NCBI GenBank assembly: GCA_013152205.1
Contig: JAADGV010000105.1
Span: 1 to 41,318, forward strand
Length of the DNA stretch: 41,318 bases
From: Planctomycetota bacterium
GTDB lineage: Bacteria > Planctomycetota > Planctomycetia > Pirellulales > Lacipirellulaceae
Direction: 5' to 3'
The notes beneath the pieces were generated by a model, which ran no database searches, was not told the DNA's origin, and was given only the letters and a program-made list of their open reading frames with translations. This document shows, piece after piece, positions 24,978-33,924 of this stretch; the stretch's first letter is position 1, and every line of letters starts with the position of its first letter. Made by a program: the position numbers and the translations under genes.

Positions 24978-26957
24978 GTGATCTTGGTAAGACGAGTTTC
25001 CTTTTCATACGTTCTGTCATCCGCTGCTTTGCTTTCCCTAGCAGTTTCTCTATTGAGTAGCACAGCCCAGGCTGCGGTGCCTACCGATACGCTGATGTCT
25101 TCAGAGACTCGCGGATATGCTTCGGTGCTCAACATCCATACTCTGAAGCAGCACTGGCAGCAAACGCAGATGGGTCAGTTGGTCCAAGACGAGGCCATGA
25201 AGCCTTTTGTGAAGGACTTAAAAAGACAACTGCAGCGTAAAATGACGGGTATCAATGACAAGCTTGGCCTTCAGATCGAAGACCTCAGCGATATTGCCGG
25301 GGGAGAAATTGGTCTCGGTATTGTTGGGCGCGATAACGAACGAGCAGTCGTCTCGCTTGTTGTGGACACTACCGGTCGCGAATTCCAGCGGGAAGAACTG
25401 CTAGAAAAAGTCGCCAAAGAACTTGCTAAGCGCGATGCAATACGTACCGAATCGATCGTCTCGGGCACCAAGCTCACGACTTTTACAATTCCACCACAAA
25501 AGCGGTTGCCTATTGAACAAACGGCTGTCTTTTTTGTGAAAGACAATATGCTTTGTGCGAGCGATAGCCCGCTGGAAGCTCGGGAAATGTTGCGTCGATT
25601 TGATGGTCAGGCCGGTGGGCGACTTGTTGATGTACCATCGTACCAAGAAACGGTTAACCGTTGTCTCGAAGGGGCGGATGGCCTGGAACCCGAGGTACGC
25701 TGGTATCTCGATCCGTTTGGTTATGCCCGAGCAATCAATTCGCTGGAAATCGCGGGCAAGAAGCGCCCGGGCAAAGACTATCTCAAGATTCTCGACTCCG
25801 AAGGTTTCAGTGCAATCAAGGGCATCGGCGGGTTTGTTAATCTTGCCGTGGGGGGTTCGTTCGAACTGCTTCACCGTACCGCAATTTACGCTCCGCCTAT
25901 TCCAGGCGAGCCAGACAAGTATCGCAAAGCAATGCGGATGATGAAGTTTCCGAATAGCAAATCGCTGTCGGCCAAACCGTGGCTCCCTCGCAAGTTGGCG
26001 AGCTACCGTACTTTCAACTGCGACCTCGCAAATGCTTTCAACCATTTCGAATCTCTTTTCGACAAGTTTGCCGGTTACGACGAAGCCTTTGCCGGCGTAC
26101 TCGAAGGCCTCGAACGCGACCCCTATGGTCCGCAGGTGGATGTGAAAGAAGATTTTGTTAAGCATCTTGGCCAGCGTATTGTGCTTGTTACTGATTATGA
26201 AGTTCCGATCACCCCGAAGTGCGAGCGATTTCTTTTTGTTGTCGAATTGGCAAACGAAGCAGCAGTCGCGGCTACGGTTCAGAAGTTCATGGAAAACGAT
26301 CCTGATGCTTCGCGAACTGAGTTTGAAGGCAAGACCGTTTGGGAAATCCAAGCCGTAGAAGAAGACATTAGTGATCTCGACATCGAAATCGGCGACCTTG
26401 ATCTGCTCGATTCCGAAGAGGACGACGAGTTGAACGCAGATGCCACTGAAGTTCCTGCCTCGGCGGTGTGCGTCACCGGTGGGCATCTGTATTACGCCTC
26501 TCACACCGACTTCCTCAAACGCATTTTGTCTCAGAAAGGGCCTGAAGAAGTACTCAGCAGTGCTGGCGACTACCGCGAAGTCGACACGTCGCTATCGCGT
26601 TTGCTGTCGGGTCCGATCTCTGCTCGCACCTTTCTTCGAACCGATGAAGTTTATCGACCCATCTACGAGCTGTTGCGGCAAGGCAAAATGCCTGAGTCGG
26701 AAACACTCTTCGGTCGTTTGCTGAATCGTATGCTCACCCCGCCGGACGACGAAGACGAAGGCATCCTTCGAGAGCAAAAAATCGACGGTCGCAAGCTTCC
26801 GGACTTCGAGATGGTTCGCCGTTACTTCGGCCCGGCGGGCACCATCATCCGCAGCGACGACGATGGTTGGTTTGTGGTCGGCGCCACGCTTAGCAAATTG
26901 GCGCCCCAACTGCGAGCTGACAATAGCGTCTCTGTTGGCAAGAGTACGGTTCGCTGA
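24978..26957 (+). CDS. Large secreted protein, DUF3352-like
   Basis: 659 residues starting at GTG 24978, with a taggtagga sequence at the right distance. A signal peptide covers about residues 1-32 (LSLAVSLLSSTAQAA). The mature part begins with a segment typical of DUF3352-like proteins (ETRGYASVLNIHTLKQHWQQ, then FVKDLKRQL) and contains LVVDTTGREF and FVKDNMLCASDSPLEAREML. A very acidic stretch lies at about 465-495 (DISDLDIEIGDLDLLDSEED), followed by a renewed VTGGHLYYASHTDFLKRIL segment. This is like the earlier one, so the protein may contain two related halves. It is probably periplasmic or surface-associated. The function is unknown. It stands alone and converges on plsC. Confidence 0.8.
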   Translation: MILVRRVSFSYVLSSAALLSLAVSLLSSTAQAAVPTDTLMSSETRGYASVLNIHTLKQHWQQTQMGQLVQDEAMKPFVKDLKRQLQRKMTGINDKLGLQIEDLSDIAGGEIGLGIVGRDNERAVVSLVVDTTGREFQREELLEKVAKELAKRDAIRTESIVSGTKLTTFTIPPQKRLPIEQTAVFFVKDNMLCASDSPLEAREMLRRFDGQAGGRLVDVPSYQETVNRCLEGADGLEPEVRWYLDPFGYARAINSLEIAGKKRPGKDYLKILDSEGFSAIKGIGGFVNLAVGGSFELLHRTAIYAPPIPGEPDKYRKAMRMMKFPNSKSLSAKPWLPRKLASYRTFNCDLANAFNHFESLFDKFAGYDEAFAGVLEGLERDPYGPQVDVKEDFVKHLGQRIVLVTDYEVPITPKCERFLFVVELANEAAVAATVQKFMENDPDASRTEFEGKTVWEIQAVEEDISDLDIEIGDLDLLDSEEDDELNADATEVPASAVCVTGGHLYYASHTDFLKRILSQKGPEEVLSSAGDYREVDTSLSRLLSGPISARTFLRTDEVYRPIYELLRQGKMPESETLFGRLLNRMLTPPDDEDEGILREQKIDGRKLPDFEMVRRYFGPAGTIIRSDDDGWFVVGATLSKLAPQLRADNSVSVGKSTVR

Positions 26958-26987
26958 GGAAGCTAAGCCGCGAGCGGGGGGCAAGAC

Positions 26988-27018
26988 AAAAGGTGCGTTT
27001 TGCTTTGCTGCACGCACC
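26988..27018 (-). terminator. Rho-independent terminator of plsC
   Basis: On the minus strand a stem ggtgcgt/acgcacc is followed by TTTT. It starts 12 bp beyond the plsC stop. Stem, loop and flank (ccgtagggtgcgtgcagc in the other copy) nearly repeat the terminator at 1436-1466. This copy is also flanked by ctaagccgcgagcgg (about 26962-26976), which recurs near 4184. Confidence 0.6.
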
Positions 27019-27030
27019 CTACGGCCTGCT

Positions 27031-27816
27031 CTACGATTCTAATCGCGCGCGGCCGCGGTTCACGAGACATTGCACTTCCTCGCGTACTTGGTCTTTCATC
27101 TCGACAGTGCTTTGTTCGGCAACGGCGATAGGTTGGCCAATTTCGATAGCAACGTTGAGTTTTGCTAGGGCACCAACTCGCTTGAGGTGGGAGAGGAACG
27201 ATTCTTTTCGATAGTAGGCCGCTTCGTTGTCGTAAGCGATGCCGAGCGGGATCACTTCGGCCCCAGCACGCCGGGCGGATTTAAAAGCGCCTGGGCGAAA
27301 TTCGCGAACTTCGTCACCTGCGAAGGCCGTGCCTTCAGGAAACATCGCGACTCCTTCACCTGCTTCGAGTGCCTCGGCTACTGCCTTGAGGACCGAGGCC
27401 CCGCTGCGTTTCGAGCTGCGATCTACAAAAAGGGTGCCTACTCGTTCGGCGGATTTTCCTAATAAGGGCCAGTCGGCTAAGTCGTGCCGACTGATTATGT
27501 GGGCTTCCACTAGGCTTAAAATCACAAGGATGTCCATGCCTGAGCGATGGTTCATGACGAAAATGCGCCCGACGCCGTTCGGGCCACGGGCCGGATAGAG
27601 CTTTTTATTTTCTGGCAGCCCACCCCGGCAAGAGACTCGGACGCCGTAGATACGGAGACTGAAGCGGGCCCATCGGGAAAGCCAGCAATTGACCACGTCA
27701 ATACGCGGTCGGTTGCCAAAAAACGCCAGCAGTTCTAGGCAAGCCCAGCAGCCAAGCGTATTCGCAACAAAGGCGGTTGTCCGCGCAGTTAATCGGAGTA
27801 GCTCGCCCAGTCGCAT
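27031..27816 (-). CDS. plsC: 1-acyl-sn-glycerol-3-phosphate acyltransferase (PlsC family)
   Basis: A 261-residue membrane-associated enzyme that acylates lysophosphatidic acid to phosphatidic acid in phospholipid synthesis. A hydrophobic N-terminal segment (about 15-33) anchors it. The catalytic motif NHRSGMD gives H90-x4-D95. Motif II-like GTLFVDRSS lies at about 125-133 and motif III FPEGT at about 157-161 (followed by FRPGAFKSA). Length and motif order are usual for the family. The start at 27816 is the first Met of the frame. Other PlsC-fold acyltransferases (for instance ornithine lipid synthesis) share these motifs, so the exact acceptor is inferred. Confidence 0.88.
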   Translation of the reverse strand: MRLGELLRLTARTTAFVANTLGCWACLELLAFFGNRPRIDVVNCWLSRWARFSLRIYGVRVSCRGGLPENKKLYPARGPNGVGRIFVMNHRSGMDILVILSLVEAHIISRHDLADWPLLGKSAERVGTLFVDRSSKRSGASVLKAVAEALEAGEGVAMFPEGTAFAGDEVREFRPGAFKSARRAGAEVIPLGIAYDNEAAYYRKESFLSHLKRVGALAKLNVAIEIGQPIAVAEQSTVEMKDQVREEVQCLVNRGRARLES

Positions 27817-28196
27817 CGATATGTTCGCATTTCACAAGGAGGAGGCAGCCGAAGTAATACGCTTCTGGTGCATAGTGCCGATGGGGATTCTACCAAAGCC
27901 ACCGAGATTGAACATACGCATGTAAGGGAAGCGCCAGGCCAATCAGTTTTTCATAATGCGAAGCATAGCGAATTTACTAGCCCGACGCGCTAGTGTGACA
28001 TGCTCCTTGCCTAGCTTGAAAAACTGAAGGCCGTGGGGGAAGTTTCCCCGAGGTAAAATTTATTTAATTGTTTACCACAACAGTTGCCTATCTAAAATGG
28101 ACATGAAACTCTTGATTTCGCTAGCTTTTGCATGTTTTGCGGGCAAAAAAGTGCGAAAGACTAGCTCAACAGGCGACCAAAAAAGTGTTGGGAGGC
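27817..28196. other. Intergenic region between plsC and the Ala-rich lipoprotein gene
   Basis: No gene is supported. A compact palindrome, ggggaa-gt-ttcccc, lies at 28036-28049. An aaggaggagg at about 27836 has no good frame behind it. The plsC promoter must lie at the left but was not resolved. Confidence 0.4.
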
Positions 28197-28225
28197 TTGT
28201 TTGGCAGGTTTTTTCAAAGTATTCT
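28197..28225 (+). promoter_or_regulatory. Candidate promoter of the Ala-rich lipoprotein gene
   Basis: TTGTTT (28197-28202) and TATTCT (28220-28225) are separated by 17 bp, about 70 bp before the ATG at 28298. This is a consensus match by eye. Confidence 0.33.
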
Positions 28226-28297
28226 GGCTAGCTGAGGTCGCCATTGTAGAGGACGACTGACGTCTTCGTTTAATACCCGTTTTTGAGGAAGAAAACC

Positions 28298-28735
28298 ATG
28301 CGATTCAAATTTCCAACCGCTTTGTTAGCTGTCCTGTCACTTGTGTTGATTGTTGGTTGTGGCGAAAAGCCGAGCGCCCCAGCTGACAAGGATGCTCCTG
28401 CTGCCGAGGATTCCTCCGCTACGAAGGACGCCTCCGATACGAAGGATGCCGCTGCCGCTGAGGAAGCTGCTGCTGCCGCTGAGAAGGCTGCCGCTGCCGA
28501 GAAGGAAGCGGCTGAGAAGAAGGCTGCTGCTGAGATGGAAGCCGCCGCTGCGAAGAAGGCTGCTGTCGAGAAAGAAGCCGCTGCTAAGAAGGCTGCTGCT
28601 GAGAAGAAAGCCGCCGCTGCGAAGAAGGCTGCTACCGAGAAGGAAGCTGCTGCTAAGAAGGTTGCGACTGAAAAGGCTGCCGCCGCTAAGGAAGCTGCTG
28701 CCAAGGAAGCTCCGGCTGCCGAAGAAGCCAAGTAG
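28298..28735 (+). CDS. Ala/Lys/Glu-rich low-complexity lipoprotein
   Basis: A 145-residue lipoprotein from ATG 28298, with gaggaag 8 bp upstream (the frame opens at TTG 28283). The leader ends in the lipobox LIVGC (Cys about residue 21), so the protein is lipid-anchored. After a short Pro/Ser/Asp-rich linker, nearly all the rest (about 50-140) is built from Ala, Lys and Glu in repeats such as AAAEKKAAAAKKAATEKEAA. This composition forms a long single helix or coiled coil, as in TolA domain II or Lpp-like spacers. It could span the periplasm or bind nucleic acid or polysaccharide; the sequence does not decide. The coding DNA is a run of gct/gcc, aag and gag codons, prone to slippage. The long opposite-strand frame is a shadow. 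Confidence 0.8.
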   Translation: MRFKFPTALLAVLSLVLIVGCGEKPSAPADKDAPAAEDSSATKDASDTKDAAAAEEAAAAAEKAAAAEKEAAEKKAAAEMEAAAAKKAAVEKEAAAKKAAAEKKAAAAKKAATEKEAAAKKVATEKAAAAKEAAAKEAPAAEEAK

Positions 28736-28761
28736 CCGGCCGAAGAGTAGAGAGTTTCTCA

Positions 28762-28868
28762 GAGATACTGAGTATGTCTACTGGTTGGTTCTGCGCGCAC
28801 CGAGGCTGCGGTATGGTTGCCGTTCTTCTTGCGTATCAGGAGACAATAAGTGGACTACTCAGTATCTC
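28762..28868. repeat. Inverted repeat between convergent genes
   Basis: A perfect 13-bp inverted pair, gagatactgagta (28762-28774) and tactcagtatctc (28856-28868), extends imperfectly on both sides. It fills the gap between the lipoprotein and DUF1501 genes. It may be another small element or a bidirectional transcription end. Confidence 0.5.
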
Positions 28869-28875
28869 GGTGCTC

Positions 28876-30360
28876 TCATCCTAAAATGTCATGGACAATG
28901 TGCGATTCTTCAACTCCTGTCAAGCGCGCATCCAACCCGCGATATTTGAACGAAAGCCGTCGATGATCGATCCCCAAACAATGTAGGATCGTCGCATTCA
29001 AATCGCGAATATGCACCGGGTTTTCGGCAATGTTGTAACAGAAATCGTCAGTAAGCCCGTATTCGAAGCCCCGTTTTACACCTCCGCCGGCCATCCACAT
29101 CGTAAAACAACGGCCATGATGATCGCGCCCGGCGACAGCACTGCCAATCTTTCCCTGGCTATACACAGTGCGTCCAAACTCGCCGCCCCAAATAACCAGC
29201 GTCTCGTCTAACATGCCGCGATCTTTCAAATCTTTCACCAGTGCGGCCGATGCTTGATCGATGTCTTTACACTGTGCAGGCAGTTGTTGCTTGAGAGCAA
29301 AGTGCTGATCCCAACCCCGATGGAACAACTGCACAAATCGCACGTCTCGCTCAACCATCCGACGCGCTAACAGACAGTTGGCCGCAAAGCTACCCGGTTT
29401 TTTTGCTTCTGGCCCATAGCGTTCGAGCGTCGATTCCGACTCGCTGCTCAGGTCGGTAAGCCCAGGGACCGACGTTTGCATGCGGTAGGCCATCTCGTAG
29501 GCGGCAATCCTTGCGTGAATCTCGGGATCGCCAACCGCCTCGGCTTGCAACTGATTCAGCTTGGCCAGATCGTCAAGCTGCTGCCGTCGATGTGTGGGGG
29601 TGATTCCAGGAGGGTTGGCCAAGTACAACACGGGATTGGCTCCGGGCCGAAGCTGCACACCTTGGTGCTTTGATGGCAGATAGCCGTTGCCCCAAAGTCG
29701 TGAAAACAACGGCTGTCCAGGATTTTTTCCTGTCCCTTGGGAAAGCAAAACCATGTACGCGGGAAAGTTCTCGTTGGCGTTTCCCAACCCATAGCTGAGC
29801 CATGCCCCCATGCTGGCGTGTCCCATCTGCTGCGAGCCGGTGTTGATGAATGTAATTGCCGGGTCGTGGTTGATCGCCTCCGTATGAATCGACTTGACGA
29901 TCGTAATGTCGTCGGCGATTTTCTGCGTATGAGGCAACAAGTCGCTGATCCAAGTCCCATGTTTGCCGCACTGACGCATCTTCCAAAATGGGCCCACCAC
30001 CGGAAAGTTTTTCTGCCCCGAGGTCATGCCCGTCACGCGTTGATCGCCGCGGATGCTCTCGGGCAGTTCTGTCCCGTGCAGCTTTTCCATCGTTGGCTTA
30101 TAGTCGAAGAGATCGACGTGCGATGGCCCGCCAGATTGAAACAGGTAGATCACCCGTTTGGCCGTCGGCGCAAAGTGCGGCAACCCCGGCAATCCGCCCT
30201 TACCCGAAAACTTCGACTTTCCAGCATGAGCGTCCTCGCCCTTCGCCAAGGAATTACCAAGCAACAACGAAGCTAGCGCCGCTCGACCAATTCCCAGCGA
30301 ACTATTTTCCAGAAACGCCCGTCGGGTGACTGCCCGTTGAAATTGCAAATAGGGATTCAT
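28876..30360 (-). CDS. DUF1501 family protein, Tat-exported
   Basis: A 494-residue protein with a twin-arginine leader ([20 protein letters not shown], Arg13-Arg14), so it is probably exported folded. The DUF1501 fold is sulfatase/alkaline-phosphatase-like. Signature segments are [18 protein letters not shown] (about 72-89), [31 protein letters not shown] and [17 protein letters not shown]. The biochemical function of the family is not established. In planctomycetes it is nearly always paired with a DUF1549/DUF1553 (PSD1) gene. Here that gene ends 17 bp upstream on the same strand, so the two are cotranscribed and probably act together in degrading a complex substrate. Confidence 0.93.
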   Translation of the reverse strand: MNPYLQFQRAVTRRAFLENSSLGIGRAALASLLLGNSLAKGEDAHAGKSKFSGKGGLPGLPHFAPTAKRVIYLFQSGGPSHVDLFDYKPTMEKLHGTELPESIRGDQRVTGMTSGQKNFPVVGPFWKMRQCGKHGTWISDLLPHTQKIADDITIVKSIHTEAINHDPAITFINTGSQQMGHASMGAWLSYGLGNANENFPAYMVLLSQGTGKNPGQPLFSRLWGNGYLPSKHQGVQLRPGANPVLYLANPPGITPTHRRQQLDDLAKLNQLQAEAVGDPEIHARIAAYEMAYRMQTSVPGLTDLSSESESTLERYGPEAKKPGSFAANCLLARRMVERDVRFVQLFHRGWDQHFALKQQLPAQCKDIDQASAALVKDLKDRGMLDETLVIWGGEFGRTVYSQGKIGSAVAGRDHHGRCFTMWMAGGGVKRGFEYGLTDDFCYNIAENPVHIRDLNATILHCLGIDHRRLSFKYRGLDARLTGVEESHIVHDILG

Positions 30361-30377
30361 GATTTTTTACCTTTACT

Positions 30378-33300
30378 TCAGCCCTTGGTAATCGTTTCGC
30401 TAAGATTCAAGATCACGCTGCCAACACTCGTCCACGCAGCATGTTCTGCTAAATCAATCTGCTTGTCGCGGTCCGACTCGCCGACGCCTAAAAACTTTTT
30501 TGCTCGGCTCGGATCACTTTGAAATTCCTTGACTGCCCGATGATAGGCTTGCTCAAGAATTTGCGTCTCTTGCTCCGTAGGCAGTCGAGCGGTTGCCAAT
30601 TCAAAGGCAAAAGCAATTCGCCCGGCAACCCTTTTTGGGCCTTGCCGAATCACCCGCTCGGCCAACGCGCGACTTGCCTCGACGAACTGCGGGTCGTTCA
30701 ATAGCACCAACGCCTGGAGCGGGGTATTCGTCGTCGCCCGTTTCAAAACGCAAAGTTCACGGTTCGGAGCATCAAAGCTAACCATCGAAGGTGGCGGCAC
30801 CGTACGCTTCCAATAGGTGTACATGCTCCGTCGATAAAGCTTCTCGCCGTGATCCTGCACAAACACCTGTGCCGTGGCCGGGCTGCTGCCGAAGTGGCTG
30901 ATTTCTCGCCATAAGCCGGCCGGCTGATACGGTTTTACACTAGGGCCACCAATCCGGTTGACCAGCAAGCCGCTAATCTGAAGCGCCCCATCCCGCACGA
31001 ATTCGGCTTGCAGTCGGAACCGCGGCCCGCGAGCAAGCCATTGATTGTTGGGATCTGCCTTGAGCAGCGACGGTGTTACGAGCGACGATTGTTGATAGGT
31101 TGCCGACATCACGATCTTTTTGATCAAACGTTTGACGTCCCAGCCATTCTCGATGAAATCGACCGCCAAGTAGTCAAGCAATTCCGGATGGCTCGGCGGT
31201 TGTCCCTGCGAACCAAAGTCGGCGGAACTGGCAACGATCCCCACGCCAAACAGTTGTTGCCAAACTCGATTCACCGCCACGCGAGCCGTCAACGGATGGG
31301 CCGGGTCGACAAGCCAACGAGCGAGGCCCAACCGGTTTGCCGGGGCGCCCTCGGGCAAGGGCGGCAAAGATTCGGGCACTCCCGGGGTGACCAGTTCACC
31401 GGGTTGATCGTACTGCCCACGATTCAGAATATGCGTTTCACGGGGTTTTGCTGCCGTGTTCATCACCATAGCCGGCTGTTTTTCGGTCAACGAGAGCAAA
31501 CGACCTCGGAGATTGCGGATCTCGTATCTCACGTTCGCCAGTTCCGGCGCAATCGTCGCGTAATAGTCTTGCAGCTGTTGCCGTTCTTCTGATGTGCGAT
31601 CCGAATCGGCTTTACGCAGAATTGTTTGAACCGTTTCGGGAAGATTGATATCGTCGTCGACGCCGGTGATGGCGACCACGCGAAAATGCGCAGGGCTTAG
31701 CGAGCCGTCACCAAACTTGCCCCCGCCCCAAACCATCAGCGTAGAAATGAAGGGCGTCTCCGAAGCATCGATCGGGTTGTCAAACGTAAAGGTGATATGC
31801 TGTTGGGCTTGGTTATGCGGATGAGGCGACCAACCATTGTGATCTCGTGGGTCGAGGCAACCGCTGGGCGGATAATCTGGGTGCGAGTTGCTTGCCGTCG
31901 CTTCGCGAATAGAAATCGTCTTGTATAGATCCACTTGATCAGAAGGCAGAGCATCGGCAGAAGCAGAAAAGCTCGTCAGAATGAAACTGCCTTCGAAGCT
32001 CTTCTCGCTGCCATGTCCGAGGCTGGCTTTCGGCAGAGACTCGTCGGGATAGAATTCGATTCGCAACCCGGTGATGTTGTCGACGTCGGCCTTCAACAGC
32101 AGCGAGGGAGACCTGGAACCTCTCTTCGGCGATCGGACGGTCCCATCGTCCTCCATCTTGTTCACGGCTCGGTTAGGAGTCGTGACCTTGAGCAGCTTCA
32201 GCGGGTGCAACTGAAAACCTTTGCCGCGATTTTCTAACTCACGAAATGCCACTTGCTCCCATTCGCGTTGGCTAGCAAGAGGCTGCCGGAGTTTTTCTTC
32301 TAGCTCGGCTAGCTGCTGATTGATGCCTTGCACCTCTTCGCGACCCAACACCGAATTGGCCGTGATCGTTGGCCCTGCGTTCCTTCCGGCATTGCCGTCC
32401 AACCCTCGATCACCCAACGTATTAAAAAAGGCGAGGAAGCGATAAAAATCTTTCTGGGTGAGTGGATCGTACTTATGCGCATGGCACTGCGCACAACCGA
32501 GCGTCAGCCCCAGGAACACTTCGGCCGTTGTCTTGACGCGATCGACCGCGTAGTTGGTCAGATTTTCTGCCGGAATCGTTCCCCCTTCGTGCGTAATCAT
32601 GTGGTTGCGATTAAAACCGGTCGCCACTTGCTGATCGATCGTGGCCTCGGGCAAGAGGTCGCCCGCAAGCTGCTCGATGGCAAACTGGTCGAACGGCATG
32701 TTTTGGTTGTAAGCGTCAATCACCCAATCTCGCCATAGCCACATGTGGCGTCCGCCATCGATCGAGTAGCCGTTGGTGTCGGCATAGCGAGCTTGATCGA
32801 GCCAGGCAACCGCCATCCGCTCGCCAAAGTGGGGCGAACTCAATAAACGATCGACCAAACGCTCGTAAGCTCCTTCGTCTTCGTCCTCTAAATAGGCGTA
32901 GACTTCTTCCCGTGTGGGGGGCAGGCCTGTTAGGTCTAAGGTCAAACGGCGAATAAGCGTACGACGATCAGCCGTCGGCGAAGGCTGCATATTGCGTGTC
33001 GCCAGTTCGGCAAGAATATAACGGTCAATATCGTTGTTTATTCTGCTCTCGTCGGCCAAAGCGGAAGGTTGCCCCGGTTTTGGCGCGACAAACGACCAAT
33101 GCTGCGGCCAATCGGCCCCTTCTTCTATCCACTGGCGTATCAACGCAATTTGCTCAGCGGTCAGCTCTTTCCCCGAATCGGGCGGCGGCATGCGTTCGTC
33201 GGCATCGTCGGAAACTATTCGCGATACGAGCACGCTTTGCGCAACATCGCCGGGCACAATTGCCGCGTGTCCGCCGAGATCAGACACGGCATCCTCTCGC

Positions 33301-33500
33301 AAATCCAGCCGCAGGTCGGCTTCTCGACTCTCGCCGTCCGGCCCGTGGCAATGGTAGCAATTATCCGACAGGATCGGCCGAATGTCGCGGCTGAAGTCGA
33401 TCGGCACAGCATTATTCTCTGCCGCACCTGTTCTGTTTATGTTGAAAACTGCGCAACTTAATGTCAGTGAGAGGATCAAGCAAACCAGTTTATCAGCCAT
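30378..33500 (-). CDS. PSD1 and planctomycete cytochrome C domain protein (DUF1549/DUF1553)
   Basis: About 1040 residues from ATG 33500 (the frame opens at TTG 33515; gaggcg precedes the ATG). A signal peptide is followed by a planctomycete cytochrome c domain with CYHCH (about residues 48-52). DUF1549 (about 150-370) contains RYADTNGYSIDGGRHMW and QLAGDLLPEATIDQQVATGF. A central insert (about 440-640) is beta-rich and carbohydrate-binding-like. DUF1553 follows (about 730-990; VNRVWQQLFGVGIV, HPELLDYLAVDF, PNRELCVLKRATTNTPLQAL). The protein is exported. An electron-transfer or haem-dependent oxidative role with DUF1501 is presumed for the family but not proven. Confidence 0.93.
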   Translation of the reverse strand: MADKLVCLILSLTLSCAVFNINRTGAAENNAVPIDFSRDIRPILSDNCYHCHGPDGESREADLRLDLREDAVSDLGGHAAIVPGDVAQSVLVSRIVSDDADERMPPPDSGKELTAEQIALIRQWIEEGADWPQHWSFVAPKPGQPSALADESRINNDIDRYILAELATRNMQPSPTADRRTLIRRLTLDLTGLPPTREEVYAYLEDEDEGAYERLVDRLLSSPHFGERMAVAWLDQARYADTNGYSIDGGRHMWLWRDWVIDAYNQNMPFDQFAIEQLAGDLLPEATIDQQVATGFNRNHMITHEGGTIPAENLTNYAVDRVKTTAEVFLGLTLGCAQCHAHKYDPLTQKDFYRFLAFFNTLGDRGLDGNAGRNAGPTITANSVLGREEVQGINQQLAELEEKLRQPLASQREWEQVAFRELENRGKGFQLHPLKLLKVTTPNRAVNKMEDDGTVRSPKRGSRSPSLLLKADVDNITGLRIEFYPDESLPKASLGHGSEKSFEGSFILTSFSASADALPSDQVDLYKTISIREATASNSHPDYPPSGCLDPRDHNGWSPHPHNQAQQHITFTFDNPIDASETPFISTLMVWGGGKFGDGSLSPAHFRVVAITGVDDDINLPETVQTILRKADSDRTSEERQQLQDYYATIAPELANVRYEIRNLRGRLLSLTEKQPAMVMNTAAKPRETHILNRGQYDQPGELVTPGVPESLPPLPEGAPANRLGLARWLVDPAHPLTARVAVNRVWQQLFGVGIVASSADFGSQGQPPSHPELLDYLAVDFIENGWDVKRLIKKIVMSATYQQSSLVTPSLLKADPNNQWLARGPRFRLQAEFVRDGALQISGLLVNRIGGPSVKPYQPAGLWREISHFGSSPATAQVFVQDHGEKLYRRSMYTYWKRTVPPPSMVSFDAPNRELCVLKRATTNTPLQALVLLNDPQFVEASRALAERVIRQGPKRVAGRIAFAFELATARLPTEQETQILEQAYHRAVKEFQSDPSRAKKFLGVGESDRDKQIDLAEHAAWTSVGSVILNLSETITKG

Positions 33501-33550
33501 AGAGATACGCCTCAAATATGCTTGTCAAAAAATGTAACTGTTTTTCAAAC

Positions 33551-33897
33551 TCAGTAGTTCCAAGTCTGGTCCAACCAGACGACTCGCCCTGAGGCGAATA
33601 CCCCTAATTGATTGCACGCCGTAGCCCAGGGTAAGCGGCAAAGCCGCGCCACCCTGGGTAATCGTTCGCAGAAATAAAAGAACCCTGAAAGGGTTCTACA
33701 AGTTGAAACATTACGTTTTCCAGGCGATTCTTTTTGATCGTACGATGATTGTACAACCCTTTCTGGGTTGAAGTCTTCGGAGACCTGCAACCCAGGGTGC
33801 GCCGCTGCGCGGCAACCCTGGGCTACGGTGTGAAACGCCTTTGGCGTAAAGGGCTTGTGTCCGGTACTATCAGGCACACCTAACTTGGAACTACTGA
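33551..33897. mobile_element. Complete palindromic element (347 bp) with 14-bp perfect TIR
   Basis: The terminal inverted repeats tcagtagttccaag (33551-33564) and cttggaactactga (33884-33897) are perfect. Two strong hairpins face each other: 33625-33658 and 33791-33822, both built on cccagggt/accctggg arms with inner GC stems. A further hairpin agaaccct-gaa-agggttct (33679-33697) is followed on the minus strand by TTTATTTC, a terminator-like structure. The right end is repeated at 1-91. It has no coding capacity. It lies between the ceramidase-like gene and the PSD1 gene. Confidence 0.75.
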
Positions 33898-33924
33898 AAC
33901 CGTCAACTTAGGATTGAACGTCGG

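Noticed and set aside
28270..28731. 153-codon Ala/Ser-rich frame opposite the lipoprotein gene
   Set aside because: It is the mirror of the GC-rich gct/aag/gag repeat. The plus frame has a leader, lipobox and ribosome binding site.
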